From: Taklimakanibacter sp050246735
Lineage (GTDB): Bacteria > Pseudomonadota > Alphaproteobacteria > Rhizobiales > Aestuariivirgaceae
Length of the DNA: 64,000 bases
Direction of reading: 5' to 3'
Assembly: GCA_050246735.1 (NCBI GenBank)
Contig: JBFWVM010000022.1
Location: 1-64,000, forward strand
Notes under the pieces: generated by a model
Told to the model about the DNA's origin: nothing
What the model saw: only the letters and a program-made list of their open reading frames with translations
Databases searched by the model: none
In this document: one piece after another, positions 1 to 7,760 of the stretch
Layout of the letters: every line of letters starts with the position of its first letter
Position numbering within the stretch: position 1 is the first letter of the stretch
Program-made: the position numbers and the translations under genes

Positions 1-117
1 CGTCTCGCCAAGGATTTCGAGGCTACAATCGAGAGCGCCCAGGCATGGGTCTTGATCGCCAGCGTCAAGCTCATGTCCCGACGCCTGGCAAGATCGACCA
101 AAAACTCCGATTTATGA
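1..117 (+). CDS. IS5-type transposase, C-terminal fragment (cut by window edge)
   Basis: An open frame runs from base 1 to a TGA at 115-117 and gives 38 residues beginning RLAKDFEATIESAQAW and continuing through VLIASVKLMSRRLAR. The RLAKDFE...A.AW..IAS....RR pattern is the usual C-terminus of IS5-family (DDE) transposases. Only the tail is visible, so it cannot be said whether the upstream part is intact. The element end is expected within the next ~50 bp, but its terminal inverted repeat could not be assigned without the other end. It lies about 57 bp beyond the 3' end of a tRNA-Ser gene, a common insertion location. Confidence 0.7.
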   Translation, partial: RLAKDFEATIESAQAWVLIASVKLMSRRLARSTKNSDL

Positions 118-174
118 GTCAGACTCTTAGGTACATTCTGTTACCTATGTGTCCGGGCTGGACAAGTTCTGAAA

Positions 175-264
175 TGGCGGAAGAGGAGGGATTCGAACCC
201 TCGATACGCTTTCACGTATACACGCGTTCCAGGCGTGCGCCTTAAACCACTCGGCCACCCTTCC
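175..264 (-). tRNA. tRNA-Ser (anticodon GGA)
   Basis: The minus strand reads as a complete 90-nt class II tRNA. The acceptor stem GGAAGGG pairs with CTCTTCC, followed by discriminator G and an encoded CCA. The anticodon loop CTGGAAC sits between ACGC and GCGT arms and gives anticodon GGA (serine UCC/UCU). A long variable arm follows, then the T loop GGTTCGAATCC. The long variable arm is characteristic of serine tRNAs. The transposase fragment lies just past its 3' end. Confidence 0.96.
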
Positions 265-948
265 CCAGGGCTCATCGCCTCGGATTGCTGGATCCTGGGG
301 CGTAAGCGCGATGGATGTCACGAACAAGGCGTGGGTCCGGTCATGCGTCTGCGGCCTGCTCGTGCTCCGGGGCGGCTTGCCGCCCGATTTCGCGCGCGCA
401 CTATAGCCAGAGCCGGCCGCGGTTCAAGCCTCAGTTGCCGACGCGCGGCTGCCGGGGGATGCGCGATGGAGGTTGGCGCAGACGGTCCATCGGCCGCAAG
501 CCGGTGACCAGGCAGGGATGCCTCTTCTCGTGCCGTCGGCCGGCCGCCGCAATATTGCGGGAGGAAATCCGGGAAGGCAGTCCAGGTTTACTTTAGGAAA
601 GCTCTTTTCATCCTTCAGCCCGGCGCCAGAATTATTGGATCAAGACAAGTATATATTCGAAGATCTGTAAGGAAGATAAGTATATATCAAGTAATTACTG
701 TCGAAATCCTGGTAGACTTAAGCTATGCGTGGCAAACATGAATCGTTCATTAAGTATTTTGATCAAATTTTAGCGGTATTGGAAACCAGGAACTAACCAA
801 CAATTTTAGAAATCTAGCCTGGGGCGCCGCAATGCGGCCGGATTTACTACCCGTTAAACGATGGCGCCTAGTTTCGTCTCCGGTTCACGAACAAGCAAAA
901 CGCAATCGACGTGGGCCGTGCTGTGAGAGACTCAAACTGGAGAGACAG
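265..948. other. Gene-free region with AT-rich stretch upstream of the pilin genes
   Basis: About 680 bp between the tRNA-Ser 5' end and the first pilin gene contain no convincing coding sequence; the short open frames here have no recognisable product and no sensible start signals. From about 590 to 820 the sequence becomes clearly AT-rich against a GC-rich background, with runs such as AAGTATATAT, AAGTAATTACT and AAATTTTAG. The stretch probably contains the promoter and regulator sites for the pilin genes. No -35/-10 pair could be assigned with confidence. Confidence 0.6.
647..687. repeat. Direct repeat AAGTATATAT, two copies 31 bp apart
   Basis: The 10-mer AAGTATATAT occurs at 647-656 and again at 678-687. 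The start-to-start distance of 31 bp is about three helical turns, as expected for two sites on the same DNA face. It lies about 260 bp upstream of the pilin start within the AT-rich patch. This could be a pair of regulator sites or chance in an AT-rich stretch; no known consensus was recognised. Confidence 0.35.
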
Positions 949-1131
949 ATGAATAAGCTCGTGCGTTTTGTGAAGGATGAATCCGGCGTGACGGCCATCG
1001 AATATGGCCTGATCGCCGCCGCCATGGGCATCATGCTCGTTGTCGCGATGCCGACCCTGTCGGGCGCCATCAAGGGCGTGTTCACCACGCTTGGCACCCA
1101 TATGGGCACCGCGACCGGCTGGACCCAGTAA
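949..1131 (+). CDS. pilA: Flp-type pilin 1 (PilA)
   Basis: This 60-residue prepilin is the subunit of the Flp/Tad pilus. It has a short leader ending MNKLVRFVKDESG, then VTAIEYGLIAAAMGIMLVV, which is the Flp motif (G before the cut, Glu5-Tyr6 after it) and a hydrophobic assembly helix. CpaA downstream is the expected processing peptidase. The start is fixed by GGAGAG five bases before the ATG. It is about 90% identical to the next gene (6 differences in 60 residues), a clear tandem duplication. The two are probably co-transcribed. Confidence 0.95.
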   Translation: MNKLVRFVKDESGVTAIEYGLIAAAMGIMLVVAMPTLSGAIKGVFTTLGTHMGTATGWTQ

Positions 1132-1182
1132 GCCGCAAGCCGGACAATCACAAAGCAATCACAAAGACAGATGGAGAGCCAG

Positions 1183-1365
1183 ATGACAAAGCTCATGCGT
1201 TTTGTGAAAGACGAATCCGGCGTGACGGCCATCGAATATGGCCTGATCGCCGCCGCCATGGGCATCATGCTCGTTGTCGCGATGCCGACCCTGTCGGGCG
1301 CCATCAAGAGCGTGTTCACCAAGATCGGCACCGACATGGGGACGGCGACCGGCTGGACTCAATAA
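1183..1365 (+). CDS. pilA: Flp-type pilin 2 (PilA paralogue)
   Basis: Second 60-residue Flp prepilin with the same MTKLMRFVKDESG leader and GVTAIEYGLIAAAMG motif. It differs from pilin 1 at residues 2, 5, 43, 47, 48 and 51 (for example G43S, T47K, H51D). All but the first two changes are in the C-terminal third, which forms the exposed pilus surface in this family. An in-frame ATG at 1171 exists, but the ATG at 1183 is preceded by GGAGAG at the same spacing as in pilin 1 and gives the same length, so it is chosen. A hairpin follows 25 bp after the stop. Confidence 0.94.
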   Translation: MTKLMRFVKDESGVTAIEYGLIAAAMGIMLVVAMPTLSGAIKSVFTKIGTDMGTATGWTQ

Positions 1366-1390
1366 CCCTGGGAATTCAGGGAGGCTTGGG

Positions 1391-1414
1391 GACCGCCGGC
1401 GCGAGCCGGCGGTC
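1391..1414 (+). terminator. Strong hairpin after the pilin pair
   Basis: GACCGCCGGC (1391-1400), a GCGA loop, then GCCGGCGGTC (1405-1414) form a perfect 10-bp GC-rich stem. Only a short TCTTCG follows, so it is a weak intrinsic terminator, or an mRNA-stabilising stem. It lies between the abundant pilin transcripts and cpaA and would keep pilin mRNA in excess over the assembly genes. Confidence 0.65.
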
Positions 1415-1537
1415 TTCGCATATGCAGGGATGCGTCATTTAACGCCGTTTTTACGCCGGTGTGAAAGCCTGATCTCCCGCAAAGACAGTCTCATCCCGCC
1501 GGATTCGCGGGCGAGCCAGGCACAAGGAAACCTTCAC

Positions 1538-2038
1538 ATGATCGCAACTCTGGCTCAGATCCTGCTGCCGTTCCTCGTGGTCGTCGCCGGCGCCCATGAT
1601 TTCTTCACCCTGCGCATCCCCAACTGGCTGAACGGCCTCATCGCGCTCGCCTTCTTTCCGCTGGCGCTCGCCACCGGCATGCCGATGGACGCCATGTTGT
1701 GGCACTGCCTTGTCGCCGTCGTCATCCTGGCGATAGGCTTCGGGTTGTTCTCGGGCGGCTTCGTCGGCGGCGGCGACGCCAAGCTCCTCGCCGCGGCCGG
1801 CCTGTGGTTCGGCTGGCCGGCCGTGGCGCCGTTCCTGATCCTGACGGCGATCGCGGGCGGCATCCTGGCGATCGCCTTCCAGGTCTGGAGCGTGCTCAGG
1901 ATCGAGCAGGAGGTGCGCGAGATCGGCTGGGCGAAGCGCCTCATGACCTTCAAGGCCGAGCTGCCCTACGGCATCGCCATCGCGGCAGGGGCGATCCTGG
2001 CTTTCCCCGGCACCTGGTGGATGCCCGTTGCGCCGTAA
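1538..2038 (+). CDS. cpaA: Prepilin peptidase CpaA (TadV)
   Basis: Inner-membrane A24 aspartic protease that cuts the leader from Flp pilins. The 166-residue protein is almost wholly hydrophobic, with several membrane helices. Both catalytic aspartates are visible: D21 in HDFFTLRIPN and D80 in the GGGDAK (GxGD) motif. It lacks the N-methylase domain of PilD, as usual for TadV/CpaA. The frame is open further upstream, but ATG 1538 has AAGGAAA before it and starts at the first membrane helix. It is the first assembly gene after the pilins. Confidence 0.93.
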   Translation: MIATLAQILLPFLVVVAGAHDFFTLRIPNWLNGLIALAFFPLALATGMPMDAMLWHCLVAVVILAIGFGLFSGGFVGGGDAKLLAAAGLWFGWPAVAPFLILTAIAGGILAIAFQVWSVLRIEQEVREIGWAKRLMTFKAELPYGIAIAAGAILAFPGTWWMPVAP

Positions 2039-2063
2039 GTTTCAAAAGATAGCAAAAGCTTAA

Positions 2064-2083
2064 CGGTAATTTGACCATTACCG
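2064..2083. promoter_or_regulatory. Inverted repeat upstream of cpaB, overlapping a CtrA-like TTAA-N7-TTGA
   Basis: CGGTAAT (2064-2070), TTGACC, ATTACCG (2077-2083) form a perfect 7-bp inverted repeat between cpaA and cpaB. It overlaps TTAA-N7-TTGA at 2060-2074, one base from the alphaproteobacterial CtrA box TTAA-N7-TTAA. It may be an operator for a cpaB-tadC transcript or a small mRNA hairpin. Confidence 0.35.
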
Positions 2084-2136
2084 GCGACAGTAAACCAAAG
2101 CGCGGCGGCACTCCCTCCGCGCGTGAGTGAGGTCAC

Positions 2137-2958
2137 ATGAACAAGACGCGTCTTGCCGTATTGGCGGTGGCGATAGGCTCGGCCGGCCTCGCCATCTATA
2201 TGGCCCAGGGCCTGGTCGGCAAGAAGCCGGAAGTCCAGACCGTCGAGGTCAACAAGGTCGAGACCGTCGATGTGCTGGTGGCGACCAAGAACCTGCAAAT
2301 GGGCGAGCGGCTGCTCGGCGGCTCGATCGGCTGGCAGGCCTGGCCCAAGGCGACGGTCTCGAGCCTCATGATCACCAGCGAAGCTCACCCCGACGCCAAG
2401 ACGAAATACGAGGAGGCCAGGGCCCGCGCCGCCATCTTCGAGGGCGAGCCGATCCTCAACAAGAAGCTGGTCATGCCCGACGAGACCGGCTTCATGTCGG
2501 CCATCCTGCCGAAAGGCATGCGGGCGGTCTCGGTGTCCGTTTCGGCCGAGACCGGCGCCGGCGGCTTCATCCTGCCCAACGACCGCGTCGACGTGCTGCT
2601 CACCCGCAAGGTGGACGACGGATCGAATCAGAAAGCCGCCGCCAGCGAGACCGTGCTCACCAATGTGCGGGTGCTGGCGATCGATCAGACCTTCCGGCCG
2701 AAGGGCGAGGACGACAAGGAATATGTCGTCGCCGACAAGACGGCGACGCTCGAGCTCGACCCGCGCCAGGCCGAGGTGATCTCCATGGCGCAGGACGTCG
2801 GCCAGCTGTCGCTGGCCTTGCGCTCGATTCGCGAGAACGACGGCGTTCCGCTGGCCGAGAACGTGCCGAAGCTCAGCGAGCGCTACGCCAACGGCACCGA
2901 GAGCAACGAGATGACGATCATTCGCTATGGCGTGCCGCGGCGCATCACATTGAACTGA
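2137..2958 (+). CDS. cpaB: Flp pilus assembly protein CpaB (RcpC)
   Basis: A 273-residue inner-membrane-anchored periplasmic protein of the Flp pilus machine. It has one N-terminal membrane helix (about residues 6-25), then a SAF-like domain starting VDVLVATKNLQMGERL and the typical MRAVSVSVSAETGAGGFI...NDRVDVLLTRK segment. The family is thought to help the secretin CpaC assemble or bind peptidoglycan; the exact role is not settled. It is followed 21 bp later by cpaC. Confidence 0.92.
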   Translation: MNKTRLAVLAVAIGSAGLAIYMAQGLVGKKPEVQTVEVNKVETVDVLVATKNLQMGERLLGGSIGWQAWPKATVSSLMITSEAHPDAKTKYEEARARAAIFEGEPILNKKLVMPDETGFMSAILPKGMRAVSVSVSAETGAGGFILPNDRVDVLLTRKVDDGSNQKAAASETVLTNVRVLAIDQTFRPKGEDDKEYVVADKTATLELDPRQAEVISMAQDVGQLSLALRSIRENDGVPLAENVPKLSERYANGTESNEMTIIRYGVPRRITLN

Positions 2959-2979
2959 GAATACTGGGGACTGGCTGGG

Positions 2980-4461
2980 ATGATGAGACTATCGATGGAA
3001 ACGGGCCGCGCCGGACCTTGCGCCCGCGCGCGCCGGGCGGCGGCAGGACTTGTGCTCGCGGCGGCGCTGATGCTGGCTCCGGCCTTCATCGCCGCCCCGC
3101 CCGTCCTTGCCAGCGACTATGGGACGTCGACGGCCGGCGCCGATGGCGGACGCCTGGTGCGCATCGGACTCAACAAGTCGATCGTGATCAAGCTGCCGGG
3201 AGAGGCGCGCGACGTGCTGGTGGGCAATCCCGACATCGTCGATGCGGTGGTGCGCACCAAGAACACCGCCTATCTTTTCGCCCGCGCCGTCGGCCAGACG
3301 AATATCTTCTTCTTCGGCGCCGATGGCCGGCAGATCCTGGCTCTCGACCTCGAAGTGTCCCAGGACATGCTCGCTCTTCAGAAGCTCATTCGCAGGGCAT
3401 CGCCGGGAAGCCGCGTCACCGTCGATACGATAGGCGAGAACATCGTTCTGGGCGGCACCGCGAAGACGCCGTCCGAGGCCAAGCTCGCCTTCGATCTCGC
3501 CGCGAAATTCGCCGGCCCGGACGGCGACAAGAAGGTCGTCAGCGCCATCAACGTGCTCGGCAAGGAGCAGGTGATGCTGAAAGTGCGCATCGCCGAGGTC
3601 CAGCGCAACGTCCTCAAGCAGTTCGGCATCAATACGCGGGCGCTGTTCTCCATCGGCAAGCTTGCTTTCAACCTGCAGAACGTCAATCCCTTCTCCTCGC
3701 CGCTCATAAGCCCCGGCACCAACATACCCGTAAACCCCGGATCGCTCCTCCCCAATGGCGGCTATCAGGGCGGCTATGTGAACGGCTCGGACTATGCGGA
3801 CGTGCTCCTGCGCGCCATGGAAAGGGACGGCCTGCTGCGCACCCTCGCCGAGCCCACCCTGACGGCGATTTCGGGCGAGGCGGCCAATTTCCTCGCCGGC
3901 GGCGAGTTCCCCATTCCGGTGGCGGCTGACGACGACCGGGTCACCATCGAGTTCAAGAAATTCGGTGTCGGTCTCGGCTTCACGCCGGTCGTCATGTCCG
4001 AGGGACGCATCTCGCTCAAGATCACCACCGAAGTCAGCGAGATCTCGAACGACGTCTCGGTGGCGCTCGGAACCGACGTCGTGATTCCCGGCCTCAATGT
4101 CCGGCGCGCCGAAACCACGGTGGAATTGCCGAGCGGCGGCTCGATCGCCATGGCCGGGCTCATCAAGGACAATGCCCGCGCCGAGATCACCGGGACCCCG
4201 GGGCTCAAGAACCTGCCCATTCTCGGCGCCTTGTTCAGGAGCCGCGACTTCCAGCAGAACCAGAGCGAGCTCGTCGTCATCGTGACGCCCTATGTCGTCA
4301 ACCCGGTGAACGAGGATGAGCTTACCCTGCCGACCCAGGGGCTGGCGCTGGCCAGCGACCGGCAGACGATCCTGTTCGGGCGTCTCAACAAGGTCTACGG
4401 CAGGCCCGGCAAGAAGCCCGCCGGCGTCTATCACGGAAATGTCGGCTATATCGTCGAGTGA
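2980..4461 (+). CDS. cpaC: Secretin CpaC (RcpA), outer-membrane pilus channel
   Basis: Outer-membrane secretin (493 residues) through which the Flp pilus exits. A signal peptide runs to about residue 45 (cut near APPVLAS), followed by an N-terminal pilus-secretin domain with a BON-like part. The C-terminal secretin core shows VMLKVRIAEVQRNVLKQFG, LAEPTLTAISGEAANFLAGG, LPSGGSIAMAGLI and PGLKNLPILGALFRS. Length matches CpaC homologues. ATG 2980 and ATG 2983 are both possible; GGGGA lies nine bases before the first. Confidence 0.95.
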   Translation: MMRLSMETGRAGPCARARRAAAGLVLAAALMLAPAFIAAPPVLASDYGTSTAGADGGRLVRIGLNKSIVIKLPGEARDVLVGNPDIVDAVVRTKNTAYLFARAVGQTNIFFFGADGRQILALDLEVSQDMLALQKLIRRASPGSRVTVDTIGENIVLGGTAKTPSEAKLAFDLAAKFAGPDGDKKVVSAINVLGKEQVMLKVRIAEVQRNVLKQFGINTRALFSIGKLAFNLQNVNPFSSPLISPGTNIPVNPGSLLPNGGYQGGYVNGSDYADVLLRAMERDGLLRTLAEPTLTAISGEAANFLAGGEFPIPVAADDDRVTIEFKKFGVGLGFTPVVMSEGRISLKITTEVSEISNDVSVALGTDVVIPGLNVRRAETTVELPSGGSIAMAGLIKDNARAEITGTPGLKNLPILGALFRSRDFQQNQSELVVIVTPYVVNPVNEDELTLPTQGLALASDRQTILFGRLNKVYGRPGKKPAGVYHGNVGYIVE

Positions 4462-4478
4462 TGCGGAGGAATTCATTG

Positions 4479-4913
4479 ATGACCATGGTGGGGTCGAAGG
4501 TCGGTTGGCTGCAGCTCCTGGCGCTCGCCGGCACAGCGCTGGCCCTTGCCGGCTGCAAGAGCACCGAGCCCGATATCGATCTGTACGAGCCGACGGCGCA
4601 TTACGAGCGCCATCCGATCATCGTGACCAAGTCCGGCGCCCATGCGGAAGCCTGCGGCAGCTGGCCTGAGGACGTGACGCAGACGTCGCAGAACGACCAG
4701 TACGAGAATTTCGGCTGCGCGCAGCAGAGCAACATCGCGGCGCTGGTGGCCAACCCGCAGGATCTCGTGCGCCCGCGCGCCCAGAGCCCGTCCGATCCCA
4801 TGCGCCGCTCCAAGATATTCGACAACTATCGCCAGGGCGAATCGACCGCGGCACAGCAGGAACAGCAGCAGAAGGTGCAGATCTCGACTGTCGCCGGAAG
4901 TGGTGGTGAATGA
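4479..4913 (+). CDS. cpaD: CpaD-type pilus lipoprotein (short form)
   Basis: 144-residue lipoprotein with lipobox LALAGC near residue 26, then the CpaD signature ERHPIIV, CGSWPED, NFGCAQQSNIAALVANP and LVRPR. CpaD proteins assist secretin assembly at the outer membrane. At about 145 residues it is shorter than Caulobacter-type CpaD (over 200), missing much of the N-terminal half, but the conserved core is present. The frame extends to 4458, but CGGAGGA at 4464-4470 points to ATG 4479. Its stop overlaps the cpaE start. Confidence 0.88.
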   Translation: MTMVGSKVGWLQLLALAGTALALAGCKSTEPDIDLYEPTAHYERHPIIVTKSGAHAEACGSWPEDVTQTSQNDQYENFGCAQQSNIAALVANPQDLVRPRAQSPSDPMRRSKIFDNYRQGESTAAQQEQQQKVQISTVAGSGGE

Positions 4914-6172
4914 TCATGAACCATGCCGTCATCGATACCGGATATGAAGCCCACGCCGGCCAGCCGGTCGTTGCGCTGGTGCCGCACATCAACATCAAGG
5001 CCTTCTGCGACGATCCGCGCACCGTCCAGGCGATCCAGGCCGCGGCCGCCGACCGGCGCATGGCGCGCGCCCATGTGCAGATCCACATGGGCGGCATCGC
5101 CGGCGCCGTCCATGTATTCCAGAGCGAGCTCACGCCCAATGTGATCGTCGTCGAGTCCACCGGCAATCGCGAGACGATCCTGGCGGGCCTGCCGCAGCTG
5201 GCGCAGGTCTGCGGACCGGAGACCAAGGTCATCGTCGTCGGCCATGTCAACGACATCATCCTCTATCGCGAGCTGATGCGCCTCGGCGTCAGCGACTATC
5301 TCGTGGCCCCGGTGCATCAGCTCCAGCTCATCGATTCGATCGCCGGGCTCTTCCATGATCCCGGCGCCAAGCCGCTCGGCCGCATCTTCGCCTTCGTCGG
5401 CTCGAAAGGCGGCGTCGGCTCGAGCACCCTTGCCCACAATGTCGGCTGGTACCTGTCGCGCCACCTCGATACCGACACGGTGATTACCGACTTCGATCTC
5501 GCCTTCGGCACCGCCGGTCTCAACTTCAACCAGGAGACCTCGCAAGGCATCGCCGATGCGCTGGGCCAGCCGGATCGCATCGATCAGACCCTCCTCGACC
5601 GGCTTCTCACCAAATGCGGCGACAAGCTGAGCCTCCTCGCTTCGCCCGGCGCCATCGACCGCGACGTCCATATCGAGGAATCCTCGGTCGAGGTCATTCT
5701 CAACACCGTGCGCAACAGCGTGCCCTGCGTCATCGTCGATGTGCCCAACATGTGGGCGCCGTGGATCAAATACACGCTGCTTCACGCCGACGAGGTCGTG
5801 ATCACGGCCACGCCCGAGCTCGCCAGCCTGCGCAACACGAAGAACCTGGTGGACCTTCTCAAGCAGGCGCGCCCCAATGACGCGCCGCCGCGCCTGGTCA
5901 TGAATCAGGTCGGGATTCCCAAGCGTCCGGAGATTCCAGTCGCCGATTTCGCCAAGGCGCTCGGACTGACGCCGGCCCTGACCATCGCCTATGACGCGCC
6001 GACCTTCGGCACCGCGGCCAGCAACGGCCAGATGCTGGCGGAGGTTTCGGTCAAGGCGAAGGCGATCGATGCGGTGGCGAGCCTGGCGCAGATGCTTCTC
6101 GGCCAGGAAAAGCCGTCCAAGCCGTCCAAGTTCTCGCTGCCCTTTGCCGGCAAGTTGTTGAGGAAGAAGTGA
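4910..6172 (+). CDS. cpaE: CpaE (TadZ), ParA/MinD-like pilus localisation ATPase
   Basis: A 420-residue cytoplasmic protein that places the Tad machine at the pole in Caulobacter and relatives. The N-terminal half is an atypical receiver-like domain (VIVVESTGNRETILAGLPQL). The C-terminal half is a MinD-type ATPase with a deviant Walker A, GSKGGVGSSTLAHN, near residue 163. ATG 4910 overlaps the cpaD stop (ATGA); ATG 4916 is an alternative two codons later. It shares ATGA coupling with cpaF downstream. Confidence 0.93.
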   Translation: MIMNHAVIDTGYEAHAGQPVVALVPHINIKAFCDDPRTVQAIQAAAADRRMARAHVQIHMGGIAGAVHVFQSELTPNVIVVESTGNRETILAGLPQLAQVCGPETKVIVVGHVNDIILYRELMRLGVSDYLVAPVHQLQLIDSIAGLFHDPGAKPLGRIFAFVGSKGGVGSSTLAHNVGWYLSRHLDTDTVITDFDLAFGTAGLNFNQETSQGIADALGQPDRIDQTLLDRLLTKCGDKLSLLASPGAIDRDVHIEESSVEVILNTVRNSVPCVIVDVPNMWAPWIKYTLLHADEVVITATPELASLRNTKNLVDLLKQARPNDAPPRLVMNQVGIPKRPEIPVADFAKALGLTPALTIAYDAPTFGTAASNGQMLAEVSVKAKAIDAVASLAQMLLGQEKPSKPSKFSLPFAGKLLRKK

Positions 6173-7722
6173 TGTTCGGAAAGCGCGGCGAACAGGGCGG
6201 ATCTCCATATGTGGTGACCCCGCCGCCCCAGGCGAACGGGCAATATCCCCGCCAGGGCACGACGGCCGAGCACATCCCCGATCTCAAGGTTCAGCCAGGC
6301 CCTGCGCCGCAGCCCTTTTCCGCAGCCAGGTCTCAGGTTCCGCCGCCCGCCGGCCAGCGCGCCGCCGGCCTGCCGCAAACCGTGCCGCCGCCGTCTCAAA
6401 AGCCCCTTGCCGGAGCGCCGCCGCGCCGCTCCGACAACTACTACGACATCAAGTCGACGATCTTCAACGCCCTGATCGACGCCATCGACCTGACGCAGCT
6501 GAGCCAGCTCGACCGCGAGGGCGCCCGCGACGAGATCCGCGACATCGTCAACGAGATCATCACCCTCAAGGACGTCGCCATGTCGATCGCCGAGCAGGAA
6601 GACCTGCTCGAGGACATCTGCAACGACGTCCTGGGCTATGGCCCGCTCGAGCCCTTGCTGGCGCGCGACGACATCGCCGACATCATGGTCAACGGCGCCG
6701 GCACCTGTTTCATCGAGGTCGGCGGCAAGGTCGAGAAGACGGGGATACGCTTTCGCGACAATCCCCAGCTTCTGAACATATGCCAGCGCATCGTGAGCCA
6801 GGTCGGCCGCCGCGTCGACGAGGCCAGCCCTATCTGCGACGCCCGCCTCGCCGACGGCTCGCGCGTCAACGTCATCGTTCCGCCGCTCGCCATCGACGGC
6901 CCGACCCTGACCATCCGCAAGTTCAAGAGGGACCGGCTGAAGCTCCCCGACCTGGTGAAGTTCAGCACGATCACGCCGGAAGGCGCCACCATTCTCGAGA
7001 TCATCGGCCGGGTGCGCTGCAACGTCCTGATATCCGGCGGCACCGGCTCCGGCAAGACCACCCTGCTCAACTGCCTCACCGCCTATATCGATCACGACGA
7101 GCGCGTCATCACCTGCGAGGACGCGGCCGAGCTCCAGCTCCAGCAGCCGCATGTCGTGCGCCTCGAGACCCGTCCGCCCAATCTCGAAGGCGAGGGCGAG
7201 GTGACGATGCGCGACCTGGTCAAGAACTGCCTGCGCATGCGGCCCGAGCGGATCATCGTCGGAGAGGTCCGCGGACCCGAGGCCTTCGACCTGCTGCAGG
7301 CGATGAACACGGGCCATGACGGGTCGATGGGCACTCTGCACTCCAACAGCCCGCGCGAAGCCATCTCGCGCCTCGAATCCATGATCACCATGGGCGGTTT
7401 CGCCCTGCCGTCGAAGACGATCAAGGAGATGATCGTCGGCTCGATCGACGTCATCATCCAGGCCGCCCGCCTGCGCGACGGCTCGCGCCGCATCACCCAC
7501 ATCACCGAGGTCATCGGCATGGAAGGCGAGGTGATCATCACCCAGGACCTATTCGTCTATGAGATCATGGGCGAGGACGCCAATGGCAGGATCCTCGGCC
7601 GCCACCGCTCGACCGGGATAGCGCGGCCGCATTTCTGGGATCGTGCCCGGTATTTCAACGAGGAACGGCGCCTTGCCGACGCGCTCGAGCGCGCCGAAGC
7701 GCGCAATGACGGCCAGGCCTGA
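6172..7722 (+). CDS. cpaF: CpaF (TadA), pilus assembly/retraction ATPase
   Basis: Hexameric GspE/VirB11-type ATPase that drives Flp pilus assembly. A proline-rich, probably disordered N-terminus of about 85 residues precedes the conserved core. Walker A is SGGTGSGKTTLLN near residue 287; the family motifs RPERIIVGEVRG and GSMGTLHSNSPREAISRLE follow. The ATG at 6172 overlaps the cpaE stop; an in-frame GTG at 6169 is less likely. Length (516 residues) is normal. Confidence 0.95.
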   Translation: MFGKRGEQGGSPYVVTPPPQANGQYPRQGTTAEHIPDLKVQPGPAPQPFSAARSQVPPPAGQRAAGLPQTVPPPSQKPLAGAPPRRSDNYYDIKSTIFNALIDAIDLTQLSQLDREGARDEIRDIVNEIITLKDVAMSIAEQEDLLEDICNDVLGYGPLEPLLARDDIADIMVNGAGTCFIEVGGKVEKTGIRFRDNPQLLNICQRIVSQVGRRVDEASPICDARLADGSRVNVIVPPLAIDGPTLTIRKFKRDRLKLPDLVKFSTITPEGATILEIIGRVRCNVLISGGTGSGKTTLLNCLTAYIDHDERVITCEDAAELQLQQPHVVRLETRPPNLEGEGEVTMRDLVKNCLRMRPERIIVGEVRGPEAFDLLQAMNTGHDGSMGTLHSNSPREAISRLESMITMGGFALPSKTIKEMIVGSIDVIIQAARLRDGSRRITHITEVIGMEGEVIITQDLFVYEIMGEDANGRILGRHRSTGIARPHFWDRARYFNEERRLADALERAEARNDGQA

Positions 7723-7760
7723 CGATGCGGCCGCCGCCGTCGCTTTGAGGAACAGCGCCC

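Noticed and set aside
949..1365. Repeat pair as a possible repeat array or CRISPR
   Set aside because: The repetition is explained by two pilin coding sequences; there is no array of short repeats with unique spacers anywhere in the window.
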